64,000 nt of DNA. Origin: Actinopolymorpha pittospori. Lineage in GTDB: Bacteria; Actinomycetota; Actinomycetes; Propionibacteriales; Actinopolymorphaceae. A program made the position numbers and the translations under genes. The notes beneath the pieces were generated by a model, which was given only the letters and a program-made list of their open reading frames with translations, searched no databases and was not told the origin of the DNA. The DNA lies in the NCBI RefSeq assembly GCF_014873875.1, contig NZ_JADBEM010000001.1:7006001-7070000 (forward strand). The letters run 5' to 3'. This document shows, piece by piece, positions 1 through 8,246 of the stretch (positions are counted from its first letter, which is position 1; each line of letters starts with the position of its first letter).

Positions 1-3000
1 ACTCGCCACCGGATGCGGACCCGAGCTGACGGAGCTCCTGGGCGGCCCACGTGTCGGACCCGACCGGGTACTCGACCGCGTACACCTCGACGTGCTGGCG
101 CACGTCCAGAAGCTTGTCCCGGCTCGACTTCTCCGAGGAGAACTTCGGATCCTTCGGGCCCCGCAGCAGCGCCATGAAGTCGGTCAGGTCGGCGAACACC
201 TCGCGCATCTGGTCGAACGTCATCGACTTCGTCGCCAGCGTGGCCATCTTCCGAAGCCGAATGCGGAACTGGCGGACGGTCTCGGTGTTGACGTCGTCGA
301 TCTTCAGCTTCAGTCGGCCCTTGCGGGCGCCGAACTCGAGCCCTTGGAGGATGTCGTTGATGGGCACGATGCGCGCCTTGATGGCCTCGATCTCGCTCGA
401 CATCGACTGCGCGAGCGGCAGGAGGTCCTCACCGGCCCACTGCGCGACGGCCCGCTGCCACTCGGCCCGGTTCTGGTACAGCCCGGACGCCTCGAGATCT
501 TGGAGGATGCGCAGGTAGTCGGGGTACGAGTCGAGGGTGTCGCCGAGGTTCGCGTCGAACCAGTTCGCCCGGTACAGCTCGAACGTGTCGAGCAGCGAAT
601 CCTCACACCGGCTGACCTCGAGGTTCGCCGCACGCTGCTGATCGGACAGGACCCGCTTCACGGCGCCGAGACGTTCGGTGAACCGGTTCGCCTGCGTGAC
701 TGGGTCCTCGTCGGTCGCGTCTGCGGTCACCTGGGCGTACACGCCGGATAGGTAGGTCTCCTGCTCGTCGGTCAGCGCGAGCGTCTCGTCGCCCTCGTGC
801 GGATCTAGGATGCGCGAGGTCTCGTCCTTGCGTTCGACGAGCTTCTGCCACACTCCTTCGGCGCGTTTGGCGACGTTGTGCAGGCCGGCGTCCTTGAGCT
901 GTGCGAGCCGGTGGAGCTCCTTGAGGTCGTTGATCTGCTTCTGCAGCCCTTGGAGGCGGTTGTCGCTGCCGAGCAGCTCCTCCTGCCGCTTCTTCAGGCC
1001 GTCGATGCGTTCCTCGAGGGTGGCGACGTCGAGCTGCTCCCACTGATAGGTGCCGATCGCGGCGTACGTGGTCGCGCGCTTCTGGTGCTGGCTCGCGGCC
1101 GTGTCGAGGTCTCGGATCCGGTCCATCACGCCGGAGAGTTCGCGTTCGAGGTCGTTGAGCTCGAGCTGGATGGCGTCAATGTCGTCCTCGTTGGAGAACC
1201 CGATGGTGTTCTCGCGGTGCGCGCGCCCGACCGCGGACCGGATGCCGTGGCGGGTCTGGCCGGTTGCGGTGACCCGGAACCCGCCGGCGTCCAGCTCGTC
1301 GGGGTGGTTGACGCACAGCGCGTTCAGTGACCCGTCGGCTAGGTGGGCCTGGAGCCACCCGGCGTACGGGTGGTCGGCGAAGACGAGCTTGCCCAGGATG
1401 CGCCCGGCCTGGTCGGCCCCGGTGGCGCCGTCGAGTGGGAACCGGTGCGGCACGTCGGCGGTGCCGTCGATGAGGTTGACCCGCCCGCCGAGGTTCAGGT
1501 CGTTGAGCGCGCGGGCGACCTCGCGGCGGCGGTGGGCGGGGATGACGATGCGGCGGGCGTCGCCGCCGAGGACGGTTTCGACAGCGGTCCGCCACCGTTC
1601 CTCACCGGGTCGGATGTCGATGAGCTCGGCGACGTACGGCAGCTCGGTGACGGCCATCCCGAGACGCTTGGCGACGGCCTCGCGCAGCGTAACGAGCGGG
1701 CCGCGGATGCGGGTGCCGGAGTCGACCAGGGTGCGCAGATCGTTCTCGAGCTCCTTCTTCCGCTTGCTGTGCTCGGTCAACTTGTTCCGCTCCTCGTACC
1801 GCTCTTCCTGGTACGTCTCGTTCCAGCCGTCGGAGCCCTTCGCGAACGCGCGGGCGGCCTGCTGGATGCTGTCGAAGTCGCCGCGGCTGTTGAACGCCGT
1901 CGACACCTCGGCAGCCAGTGCCGCGAACTGGTCGCGGCGGCCGCGAGTCTGCTCCAGTTGCCCGGAGTAGTTGGCGAGACGGTCCGCGAGACCGGACAGC
2001 TCGTTTCCGCCGGAGTTGCGGAAGTCCTCGCGGGCGGCGTCGAGCTCGTCCCACAGGGCCTCGGTGGCGTCGATGGCGGTCTGTGCGTCCCCGGCTGCGG
2101 CCCGGTGTCGATCGCGGGCGTGGTCGGCCGCTGTGTCGATGAGGTCGCACTCCAGACGCAGCGACCACGCGGTCAGCTTCGTGAACCCGGGCCGCGTCAG
2201 GCCGAACTGGTCGAGGTCACGGATCCGAGCCCGCGCGGCGGTCAGCCGGCCGTGGACCTCGGGGAGGTGCCGCAGGGTGGTGTGCTTGCGTTCGGCTTCC
2301 TCCATGCGGGCGAGGTCGCCGGCGATGGTGTCGAAGTGCTCCAGTGCCATATCGGCGTCCTTGAAGGTCGACGGGGTGTCAAGGACGAGCTGGCGGTAGA
2401 GACCGTTGACGCTGTTGAACGAGCGGCCGGCCTGGATGCGGGCGAGGAGGTCGAGGGCGTTGAGGCCGTCGCCGTTCGCGCCGATGGCGAGCTTGCGGTA
2501 CAGGGTGTTGGAGAACTCGCTGTATTCCTTGGTGACCTTCGCCTCGGGCCATGTCGCCTTGATGGCCGCGGCTAGCGGCTTGCCCACGATGTGGGTGGCC
2601 ATCGCAGGATCCAGGGCGCTGAGCGTGAGCCGGTCGGCGAGGGTCGCCATCCGCTGGCTGATGTCGTTGGAATGGGTGGCGGTCGCGGGGACGAAGTACA
2701 GTCGCAGGGCGGAGAACGCGTGGCCGCGGGTGTCGACGAACGTGCCGGCGACCGCCCCCCACGTCGCTCGTCCCTTGCCGCGCAGCAGGTTATCGCTTGA
2801 TGCGCCGCCGGTATCGTCGTTGACGCCCTGCTTGCCGCGCAGGTACGTCAGCAGGGTCCGCTGGCCGCCGGCCTCGTTGCGAGCGCGGCCGGTGCCAGCG
2901 TCGTTGGAGGCGCCGTTGAACGCGACCGAGGACGGCATCATCAGCGCGGTATACGCGTCCAGGAGGGTCGACTTTCCGGTGCCAGACCCTCCGGACAGCA

Positions 3001-3187
3001 TGGTGGCGTCGGGGTGGAATGGCAGCGTGTGGTGACCTTCGAACCCGCCCCAGTTGATGACCTGGAGCGACTCCATCTTCCATTGGGTCGCGGCCGGGTC
3101 GGCGGCGTCACCCACACGGCCCGCGCCACTTGTGACGAGGTCAGCGACCGTCGCGCGGTCGAACAGGTTGTCCTGGATGGTCGTCAT
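1..3187 (-). CDS. jetC: Wadjet JetC, SMC/MukB-like ATPase (partial, C-terminus outside window)
   Basis: This is the ATPase of a Jet (Wadjet) plasmid-restriction complex, a MukB-like SMC protein thought to extrude loops of invading circular DNA in the cytoplasm. It reads MTTIQDNLFDRATVADL from an ATG at 3187 that overlaps the jetB stop by 4 bases (ATGA). A Walker A motif, GGSGTGKSTLLDAY, lies about 65 residues in. It is followed by long charged helical stretches (for example RYEERNKLTEHSKRKKELE) typical of SMC arms, with a hinge-like middle. About 1062 residues are visible. The reading runs off the left edge inside GSASGGE, the ABC signature, so the signature tail and Walker B lie outside. Domain order, operon position and neighbours all match type I Wadjet. 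Confidence 0.93.
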   Translation of the reverse strand, partial: MTTIQDNLFDRATVADLVTSGAGRVGDAADPAATQWKMESLQVINWGGFEGHHTLPFHPDATMLSGGSGTGKSTLLDAYTALMMPSSVAFNGASNDAGTGRARNEAGGQRTLLTYLRGKQGVNDDTGGASSDNLLRGKGRATWGAVAGTFVDTRGHAFSALRLYFVPATATHSNDISQRMATLADRLTLSALDPAMATHIVGKPLAAAIKATWPEAKVTKEYSEFSNTLYRKLAIGANGDGLNALDLLARIQAGRSFNSVNGLYRQLVLDTPSTFKDADMALEHFDTIAGDLARMEEAERKHTTLRHLPEVHGRLTAARARIRDLDQFGLTRPGFTKLTAWSLRLECDLIDTAADHARDRHRAAAGDAQTAIDATEALWDELDAAREDFRNSGGNELSGLADRLANYSGQLEQTRGRRDQFAALAAEVSTAFNSRGDFDSIQQAARAFAKGSDGWNETYQEERYEERNKLTEHSKRKKELENDLRTLVDSGTRIRGPLVTLREAVAKRLGMAVTELPYVAELIDIRPGEERWRTAVETVLGGDARRIVIPAHRRREVARALNDLNLGGRVNLIDGTADVPHRFPLDGATGADQAGRILGKLVFADHPYAGWLQAHLADGSLNALCVNHPDELDAGGFRVTATGQTRHGIRSAVGRAHRENTIGFSNEDDIDAIQLELNDLERELSGVMDRIRDLDTAASQHQKRATTYAAIGTYQWEQLDVATLEERIDGLKKRQEELLGSDNRLQGLQKQINDLKELHRLAQLKDAGLHNVAKRAEGVWQKLVERKDETSRILDPHEGDETLALTDEQETYLSGVYAQVTADATDEDPVTQANRFTERLGAVKRVLSDQQRAANLEVSRCEDSLLDTFELYRANWFDANLGDTLDSYPDYLRILQDLEASGLYQNRAEWQRAVAQWAGEDLLPLAQSMSSEIEAIKARIVPINDILQGLEFGARKGRLKLKIDDVNTETVRQFRIRLRKMATLATKSMTFDQMREVFADLTDFMALLRGPKDPKFSSEKSSRDKLLDVRQHVEVYAVEYPVGSDTWAAQELRQLGSASGGE

Positions 3188-4053
3188 GCGACCTCGCCGT
3201 CCTCATCGAGCTCGCTGCTGTCGGTGACCCTGTGGAGCTCGTCGTGCCCCTGGGCGGCTGGCGCCTCATCGGGGCTATCGGGGGTGTCAGGCCCGTCTTC
3301 CTCGCCGTTGGCTTGGTGCTGGCCGGAGTTGTGGGCGTGGAAGGCTTCGACGAGCTGGTTCAGGGTGTTCAGCGGCAGCAGCGCCTCGATCGCGCGGTGG
3401 ACCCGGTACCGGTCCGTGTCGGAGGTCTTGACCAGCAGGCCGGCGGTGACAAGGCCTGCGATCGCGCTGTGGACGCGCTTCTCGTTGCCGGAGATGTCGG
3501 TAGCGGACGCCGGGCGGAACCGTTCGACGTAGTCGAGCATCGCCTTCACCTCGGCGTAGACGACCGGCTGGCCGGACGCGGTCTCGGCCCGGTGCCGCTC
3601 GCGCAGGTAGATGAGCAGCAGTGTCTCTTCTCGGTTGTTCGGCGCGTCGCGGACCAGCGTCTTGAACGGGTTGTCGGCGTTGCGGGCCGGCGTCGCGTAC
3701 GCGACCTCGGCGCGTTCGTCGACGACGAGGATGAAGTACAGGTTGTTCAGGCTGGTGACGATGGGGCCGGGGTCGCGCATCAGGGTGCGCCACGCGACCT
3801 TGTCGTCGGAGGAGATGAACGACTTCTTCAGTAGGGCGACCAGGGTGTCGCGCTGCTTGGGGTCGAGGCTGCCCTGGTCGCCGTTCCACAGCGCGAACGT
3901 GTCGGGCGCGATTCCAAGAGCGTCGCCGAACTCGTCAGTGTCCTCGGCGTCGCCGGGGCCGCTGACGCCGCGAAAGTCGAGGTCTCCGTCAGGCTCCGCG
4001 GCAAGGTATGAGTCGCGGTCTGTGGTGTAGTCGTCGAGCGCGCTGTCGCTCAT
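3184..4053 (-). CDS. jetB: Wadjet JetB (DUF4194, MukE-like)
   Basis: A 289-residue protein matching the DUF4194/MukE-like subunit that bridges the JetA kleisin and the JetC ATPase. The N-terminus is acidic. The middle carries winged-helix-like stretches such as SSDDKVAWRTLMRDPGPIVT and NEKRVHSAIAGLVTAGLLVK. The last 50 residues are a disordered acidic tail (NGEEDGPDTPDSPDEAP). The ATG at 4053 overlaps the jetA stop by ATGA, and its own stop overlaps the jetC start the same way, so the three genes are translationally coupled. Family assignment rests on these sequence traits and on its place between JetA and JetC. Confidence 0.92.
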   Translation of the reverse strand: MSDSALDDYTTDRDSYLAAEPDGDLDFRGVSGPGDAEDTDEFGDALGIAPDTFALWNGDQGSLDPKQRDTLVALLKKSFISSDDKVAWRTLMRDPGPIVTSLNNLYFILVVDERAEVAYATPARNADNPFKTLVRDAPNNREETLLLIYLRERHRAETASGQPVVYAEVKAMLDYVERFRPASATDISGNEKRVHSAIAGLVTAGLLVKTSDTDRYRVHRAIEALLPLNTLNQLVEAFHAHNSGQHQANGEEDGPDTPDSPDEAPAAQGHDELHRVTDSSELDEDGEVA

Positions 4054-5579
4054 TGGGGGTTCTCCTGACTCGGCCCAACCGGGCCAGATGCTTCTGGTTC
4101 GACGCTCGTGTCAGCGCCGGGGTGGGCGTAGTGGGGCACGTTGAGCAGTCGGCGTGACCCGTCGGAGCGGACGGTCTCGTACACCTCGGTCCTGCCGGTC
4201 GGCTCCAGCCCGTTGCGACGCGCGAGCGGCAGCACCCCAAGGATCTCGACCGGCCGACGCAGATCGTCCGGAAGCGCGTGGAACAGCTTCGCGAGGGAGT
4301 CGACCCCGCCCTCGGCGCCGAACCTAGCCGCGAGCTGCTCGCGCAGCGACGCGTGCGACGGGCCGCCGCGCGCACGCAGTTCGGCCAGGCTCAGCCCGCC
4401 AAGGGTCGCGGGCGTGTCCAGCTCGGCGAGCGGCAGCGGCGGCTCGTCGTCGGCAGGGTCGTACATTTTCGTCTGCAGGTGCTCGATGTCAGGTTTGCCG
4501 GGCAGCAGCTGCATCGGCGCCTTGGCGCGCGGCCCGGCGGTTTCCATCCAGGTCGCGAGCTCACCTTCGAGCATCCGCAGGGTCGCGGCGAGCTCGTGAT
4601 CACGTTGGACGTCATGGGAGGAGATGTAGTCGTGCAGGGTGCGGGAGACCTTCGACCGCTGCTCAAGGACCCGCTTGAGGCCGTCGCGGATGAGCATGAC
4701 CGAGTTCCGGACCTGGGCACGCTCCTCGGCGAACAGCAGGGCTGTCGCGCGCGGCGACTCGAGCAAGTCCGTGATGTACCGGTTGACCTGGTCGAGCATC
4801 GCCGGGTCCCGCAGCAGTTGTAGCGCGCCCTCGAACCCGCGGCCGGCAGCGGACGCCGTGGAGAGCTGTTGGACGTACTCGAGGTAGAGGCGCACCGCCT
4901 CACCGGAGGCGACCGACTCGGCGCGGAACAGGGCGATGGTGTCTCGTTCGAACTCGCGGTACGACTCCACGACCCGGGTGAAGTCGCCGGGGAGCTCGTT
5001 GAGGTACCGCTGGAGCTCGGCGACCCCTTGCACGATGTCGTCGTCGCTTGCCTCGACGAGTTCGCCGCCGTCGAGGACGCGGTCGATCTCGGCCTGGATG
5101 CGGGCCTTCTCGGCCTGCAGGTTCGTCACGTACTCGGTCACGTCTGGCGAGACCGTGGCCGCGAAGTCGCGCAGGTGCCGCACCAGACCTGCGATCAGGT
5201 GGCTGGACAGCGAGATGGACCGGTCCTTCGTGAGGCGATCCACCGTCCGCAGGCCGTCCAGGGCCGCGGAGGACAGGGAGTAGACCTCCTCGCCGTCGTC
5301 GTCGGGGATGCGCAGCAGCCACCCGTCGCTCATCCACCGCAAGCACGCGTCCCGGCCGTTGCCGGTTGGGACGTTCGCCAGCCCGTCCCGGCGCATGTCC
5401 GCGAGGAGCACGTCGACCTGGTCGTGCATCCGGGCGGTCGGCACGGTCGGCTTCTCGGTCGAGAACATCAACCGGAAGATGGTGACGACCGCGACCGAGG
5501 TCGGCCGCGTGATGAGCCGCAAGGTGGGCTGAGCGTACGCGGTCTGCACACGCCGGTACTCCGACGCAACATCTGCCAT
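4050..5579 (-). CDS. jetA: Wadjet JetA (DUF3375, kleisin-like MukF analogue)
   Basis: A 509-residue DUF3375 protein, the kleisin-type subunit of the Wadjet complex. The opening residues MADVASEYRRVQTAYAQPTL, with a helical winged domain and MFSTEKPTVPTARMHDQVDV soon after, are characteristic of the family. Long helical stretches follow (LQAEKARIQAEIDRVLDGGE). The frame is open for 56 more codons upstream, but the ATG at 5579 is preceded by AAAGGAGGT at good spacing, so this start is chosen. It is the first gene of the operon. The 390-bp region upstream must hold the promoter. No jetD (TOPRIM nuclease) is visible; it is expected beyond the left edge after jetC. Confidence 0.93.
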   Translation of the reverse strand: MADVASEYRRVQTAYAQPTLRLITRPTSVAVVTIFRLMFSTEKPTVPTARMHDQVDVLLADMRRDGLANVPTGNGRDACLRWMSDGWLLRIPDDDGEEVYSLSSAALDGLRTVDRLTKDRSISLSSHLIAGLVRHLRDFAATVSPDVTEYVTNLQAEKARIQAEIDRVLDGGELVEASDDDIVQGVAELQRYLNELPGDFTRVVESYREFERDTIALFRAESVASGEAVRLYLEYVQQLSTASAAGRGFEGALQLLRDPAMLDQVNRYITDLLESPRATALLFAEERAQVRNSVMLIRDGLKRVLEQRSKVSRTLHDYISSHDVQRDHELAATLRMLEGELATWMETAGPRAKAPMQLLPGKPDIEHLQTKMYDPADDEPPLPLAELDTPATLGGLSLAELRARGGPSHASLREQLAARFGAEGGVDSLAKLFHALPDDLRRPVEILGVLPLARRNGLEPTGRTEVYETVRSDGSRRLLNVPHYAHPGADTSVEPEASGPVGPSQENPQ

Positions 5580-5587
5580 GCCCCCGT

Positions 5588-5596
5588 ACCTCCTTT
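5588..5596 (-). promoter_or_regulatory. Strong ribosome binding site of jetA
   Basis: On the minus strand this reads AAAGGAGGT, 8 bases before the ATG at 5579. It is a near-perfect anti-16S match and decides the start of jetA against the longer open frame. Confidence 0.85.
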
Positions 5597-5731
5597 GCTC
5601 GGGCCACGGTAAAGGGCACCTCCGACATTCGCTGCCGTTCCAGGCGATCACAGCCTGGTGGCGCAGCTGTGGACCGGAGATGTGCAGGAACGGTGCCCGG
5701 CGGCTCGGCCCTCGCAGCAGGCCGGGGGCGG

Positions 5732-5795
5732 CTAAGCCCGAATCCACCGATGGGCTGTTCTTGATCGTTTCCGGGTCGTTTTGGGGTTGTCAGGG
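5732..5795 (+). mobile_element. Solo IS1380-type terminal repeat (relic)
   Basis: CTAAG followed by CCCGAATCCACCGATGGGC resembles the ends of the complete IS1380-family elements in this window, for example CCCGGATGCACCGACGATC at 31010. The similarity continues inward (TTCTTGATCGTTT here, TCTTGATCCGTTTT there). No transposase follows: the tcpG-like gene starts its 3' end 180 bases on. I read this as a decayed single end left at a CTAAG/CTTAG target. The rest of the jetA-tcpG gap (5580-5971) shows no gene. Confidence 0.5.
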
Positions 5796-5971
5796 CAGGC
5801 GGTGGCGCCTGGCCTGATTGCCAGGTCGTCCACGTTGGGGGTTCCGGGTCGCGCCGTTGTGGCTGGGTGGTCAGACCTTCCGGACCGACCGTGGACTGTT
5901 GGCGCAATCGGCGGAGTAGGGGCCCACGACGTCGCGTCCGAGGATGGGCACCCGCCACCTTCTACGGCCGG

Positions 5972-7620
5972 TCAGGACTTGGCATAGCGGCGGATGGACC
6001 AGGCCATCGGCTCGTAGTAGCGCGAGCCCCTCAACTGGACGATCTCCACGCTCTTGCCGGGGCGGGGCGCATGGATCATCTGCCCGTTGCCGAGGTAGAT
6101 CCCGACGTGGCCGAAGCTGCCGGCGGCGCCGGACCCGTCCTCGCTGAAAGAGACGACGTCGCCGGCCCGCATCTTGTCCCAGTCCCAGGGGACGACACTG
6201 CCGCGCGAGTCCTTGCCTTGCGTCTCGGCCGAGTGCGCCAGCTGGACGCCGGTGGCGTTGTAGACCGCGAACAGGACCAGGCCCGAACAATCGAAACCGA
6301 CCACACGTCCACCGCCGGTGGAGGAGTAGGTGCCCGCGCTGGGGCCGTTGATGTCCCCACCACCCCACGCGTAGGGGGTACCGATGTAGTGCTTGGCCGC
6401 GGCAACGACCGCCCGGCTGGCGGTGGGGCGTCGGGGCCGCCGTCGTCGCAGCCGGCGACCGGGCCGGCGGGCGGCAGCGACTCCAGCAGGTCGGGGTCCT
6501 CGGTCAGGGTGGCCACCATCGCCACAGCGTCCGGCCAGTAGGGGGCGTAGTGGTAGGGGTCGGCGTTGTGCTGTGCGCGGTGAGCGGCGATCGTCGGCTC
6601 AAGCGTGAGGTAGTTGGGCACGGCGATCAGGGCCTTGAAAAAGTTCGTGCTCGCGATCGTCGGGTTCATCCGGTCGCTGTAGCTACCCCAGGCGCCGTTG
6701 TCACGCTGTTGGAACAGCCCTCGGGAGTCCGGGCCCGCGGCGTCACCTCGGTCGATGTTGATCAGGCTCGACTCGCCCATCGCGGTCATCACGCCGATCG
6801 TGATCGTCTTGGCGTCGAGGTTCATCGCCTGGCCGGCCTTGATGATGTAGGCGGCGTTGAGGACCTGCTCCCCCTTGTACGGGCCGACCTGTGCGGGCAG
6901 GGACGAGGTGACTGTCCGGGTCTTGCCGGCCGGGGACGTCGGGGTGAGCGGGGCCAGGGTGGGGTCGAGCTGGGGTGGGCTGTCGCCCGGGCCGGGCGGT
7001 GGGGTGGGCGCGGCCTCGGGAGCGGTGCCCGTGCCGCCGGTGGGCGGGACGGTCAGTCCTTGCTTGGTCATCCAGTCGCGGGGGTTGACTGGCTGGCCGT
7101 TGACCTCGACCTGGAAGTGCAGGTGGGATCCGCTGGAGTTGCCGGTGTTGCCCTGTACGCCGATTTGGCGGCCCGCCCACACCTGGTCGCCAATGCTCAC
7201 GGCGCGCGAGGCCAAGTGCATGTACGTGGTGGTCAAGCCGCCGCCGTGATCGATCTCGACCATGTTGCCGCCGGTGCGGCTGGTCGGAGTCGCCCTCACC
7301 ACCCCGGCCGCCGCCGCGACCACCGGGCCTGAAGCAGGGACCTCGGCCAGGTCGATTCCGGCGTGCAGCTTGTACTCGCCGTGGTCGATGTCGCCGGGGT
7401 TGTACCGCATCCCGTACTCGCTGGTGACCATGAACTTCCCGACGACCGGGAACCGAACTGGCCCTCCGGCGGGCGGAAGGTTGCCGTCCGGGGAGATGCA
7501 GGGGTTCTGGCTGGCGTTGGCCGCGGCACCGAAAATCACGGCGACCAGACCCAGCAGCACGGGAACCACGAGCATGCCGCCGGCGACCAGGACGGCCAGG
7601 ACGAGCGCGACCTTCTTCAC
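5972..7620 (-). pseudogene. Conjugation cell-wall hydrolase, M23 + transglycosylase-like + NlpC/P60, frameshifted (TcpG-like)
   Basis: The gene starts at a GTG (7620) overlapping the upstream stop as GTGA and begins VKKVALVLAVLVAGGMLVV, a signal anchor. Three wall-cutting domains follow. The first is an M23 metallopeptidase (SEYGMRYNPGDIDHGEYKLH and GNSSGSHLHFQVEVNG, with the zinc-binding H...D and HLH). The second is a transglycosylase-like domain (TITIGVMTAMGESSLINIDR). The third is an NlpC/P60 domain (AWGGGDINGP, FDCSGLVLFAVYNA, SFGHVGIYLGNGQMIHA, with the catalytic Cys and His). The NlpC part is in another frame: a one-base slip in the C-rich run near 6418-6440 separates it from the first two domains. 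It would open peptidoglycan for the conjugation channel. A sequencing slip in the C-rich run is a real alternative to decay. Confidence 0.85.
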
Positions 7621-8240
7621 CGCGGGCCCCCCGAGGTCTCGGGGATCGCCCGCGCGACGTGGATCCCGTCCGCGTCGGTTTCCATCTCGACGCGGTAGTA
7701 GCCGGCGTCGGTGGGGACACGTGCGAGCATGAGCAGGTCCGAAGGTGTTGTGGTAGGGAGGATCACTGCGGGGCCGGTGACCTTGGTGAAGGGCACCATC
7801 TGCGGGTCGGTGCCGGTGTAGGCATCGACAGCGGCGGCGGACAGGTGGGTCCTGACCTTGGTCCACCACTGCTGCTCCGGAACTGATGGCGCGGGCCGGG
7901 CGAAGTCGGCCAGGAAAGCCACCGCCGCCTTCGCGTAGGTGGCGAACCTGGCGGCCTGGGCTTTGTCGCGCGGGATCGCGGCCGCGGTGGGGTCGACCGG
8001 CGCGCCCTCGGGTTCGAGCGGTTCAGCGATTGAGGCCGGGGTCGGGGCCGAGGCGCCGGTCGACGGCGACGACACCGGTGCCGGGGAGCGTCCTGGGGCT
8101 GAGGCCGGCGTCGGAACGGGCAGCACCGTGTCAGCGGACGGGGTAGCGCTCGAGGTGGGCTCGTCGTCGCGGTGCTGCAGGAACCACAGCGACACCGCGG
8201 CCAGGACAGCCAGCACGACGGGACCAATGAATCGACGCAT
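7617..8240 (-). CDS. Membrane-anchored conjugation-operon protein
   Basis: 207 residues. One N-terminal transmembrane segment (FIGPVVLAVLAAVSLWFLQ) is followed by a Pro/Ser/Thr-rich linker to about residue 85 and a compact C-terminal domain (WWTKVRTHLSAAAVDAYTGT). The plan is like that of the accessory anchored proteins between virB6-like and hydrolase genes in actinobacterial conjugation operons. It starts 6 bases after the virB6-like stop and overlaps the hydrolase start by GTGA, so the three are probably translated together. I recognise no catalytic motif. A role in positioning the wall hydrolase or channel is inference from place only. Confidence 0.75.
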   Translation of the reverse strand: MRRFIGPVVLAVLAAVSLWFLQHRDDEPTSSATPSADTVLPVPTPASAPGRSPAPVSSPSTGASAPTPASIAEPLEPEGAPVDPTAAAIPRDKAQAARFATYAKAAVAFLADFARPAPSVPEQQWWTKVRTHLSAAAVDAYTGTDPQMVPFTKVTGPAVILPTTTPSDLLMLARVPTDAGYYRVEMETDADGIHVARAIPETSGGPR

Positions 8241-8246
8241 CGAGGA

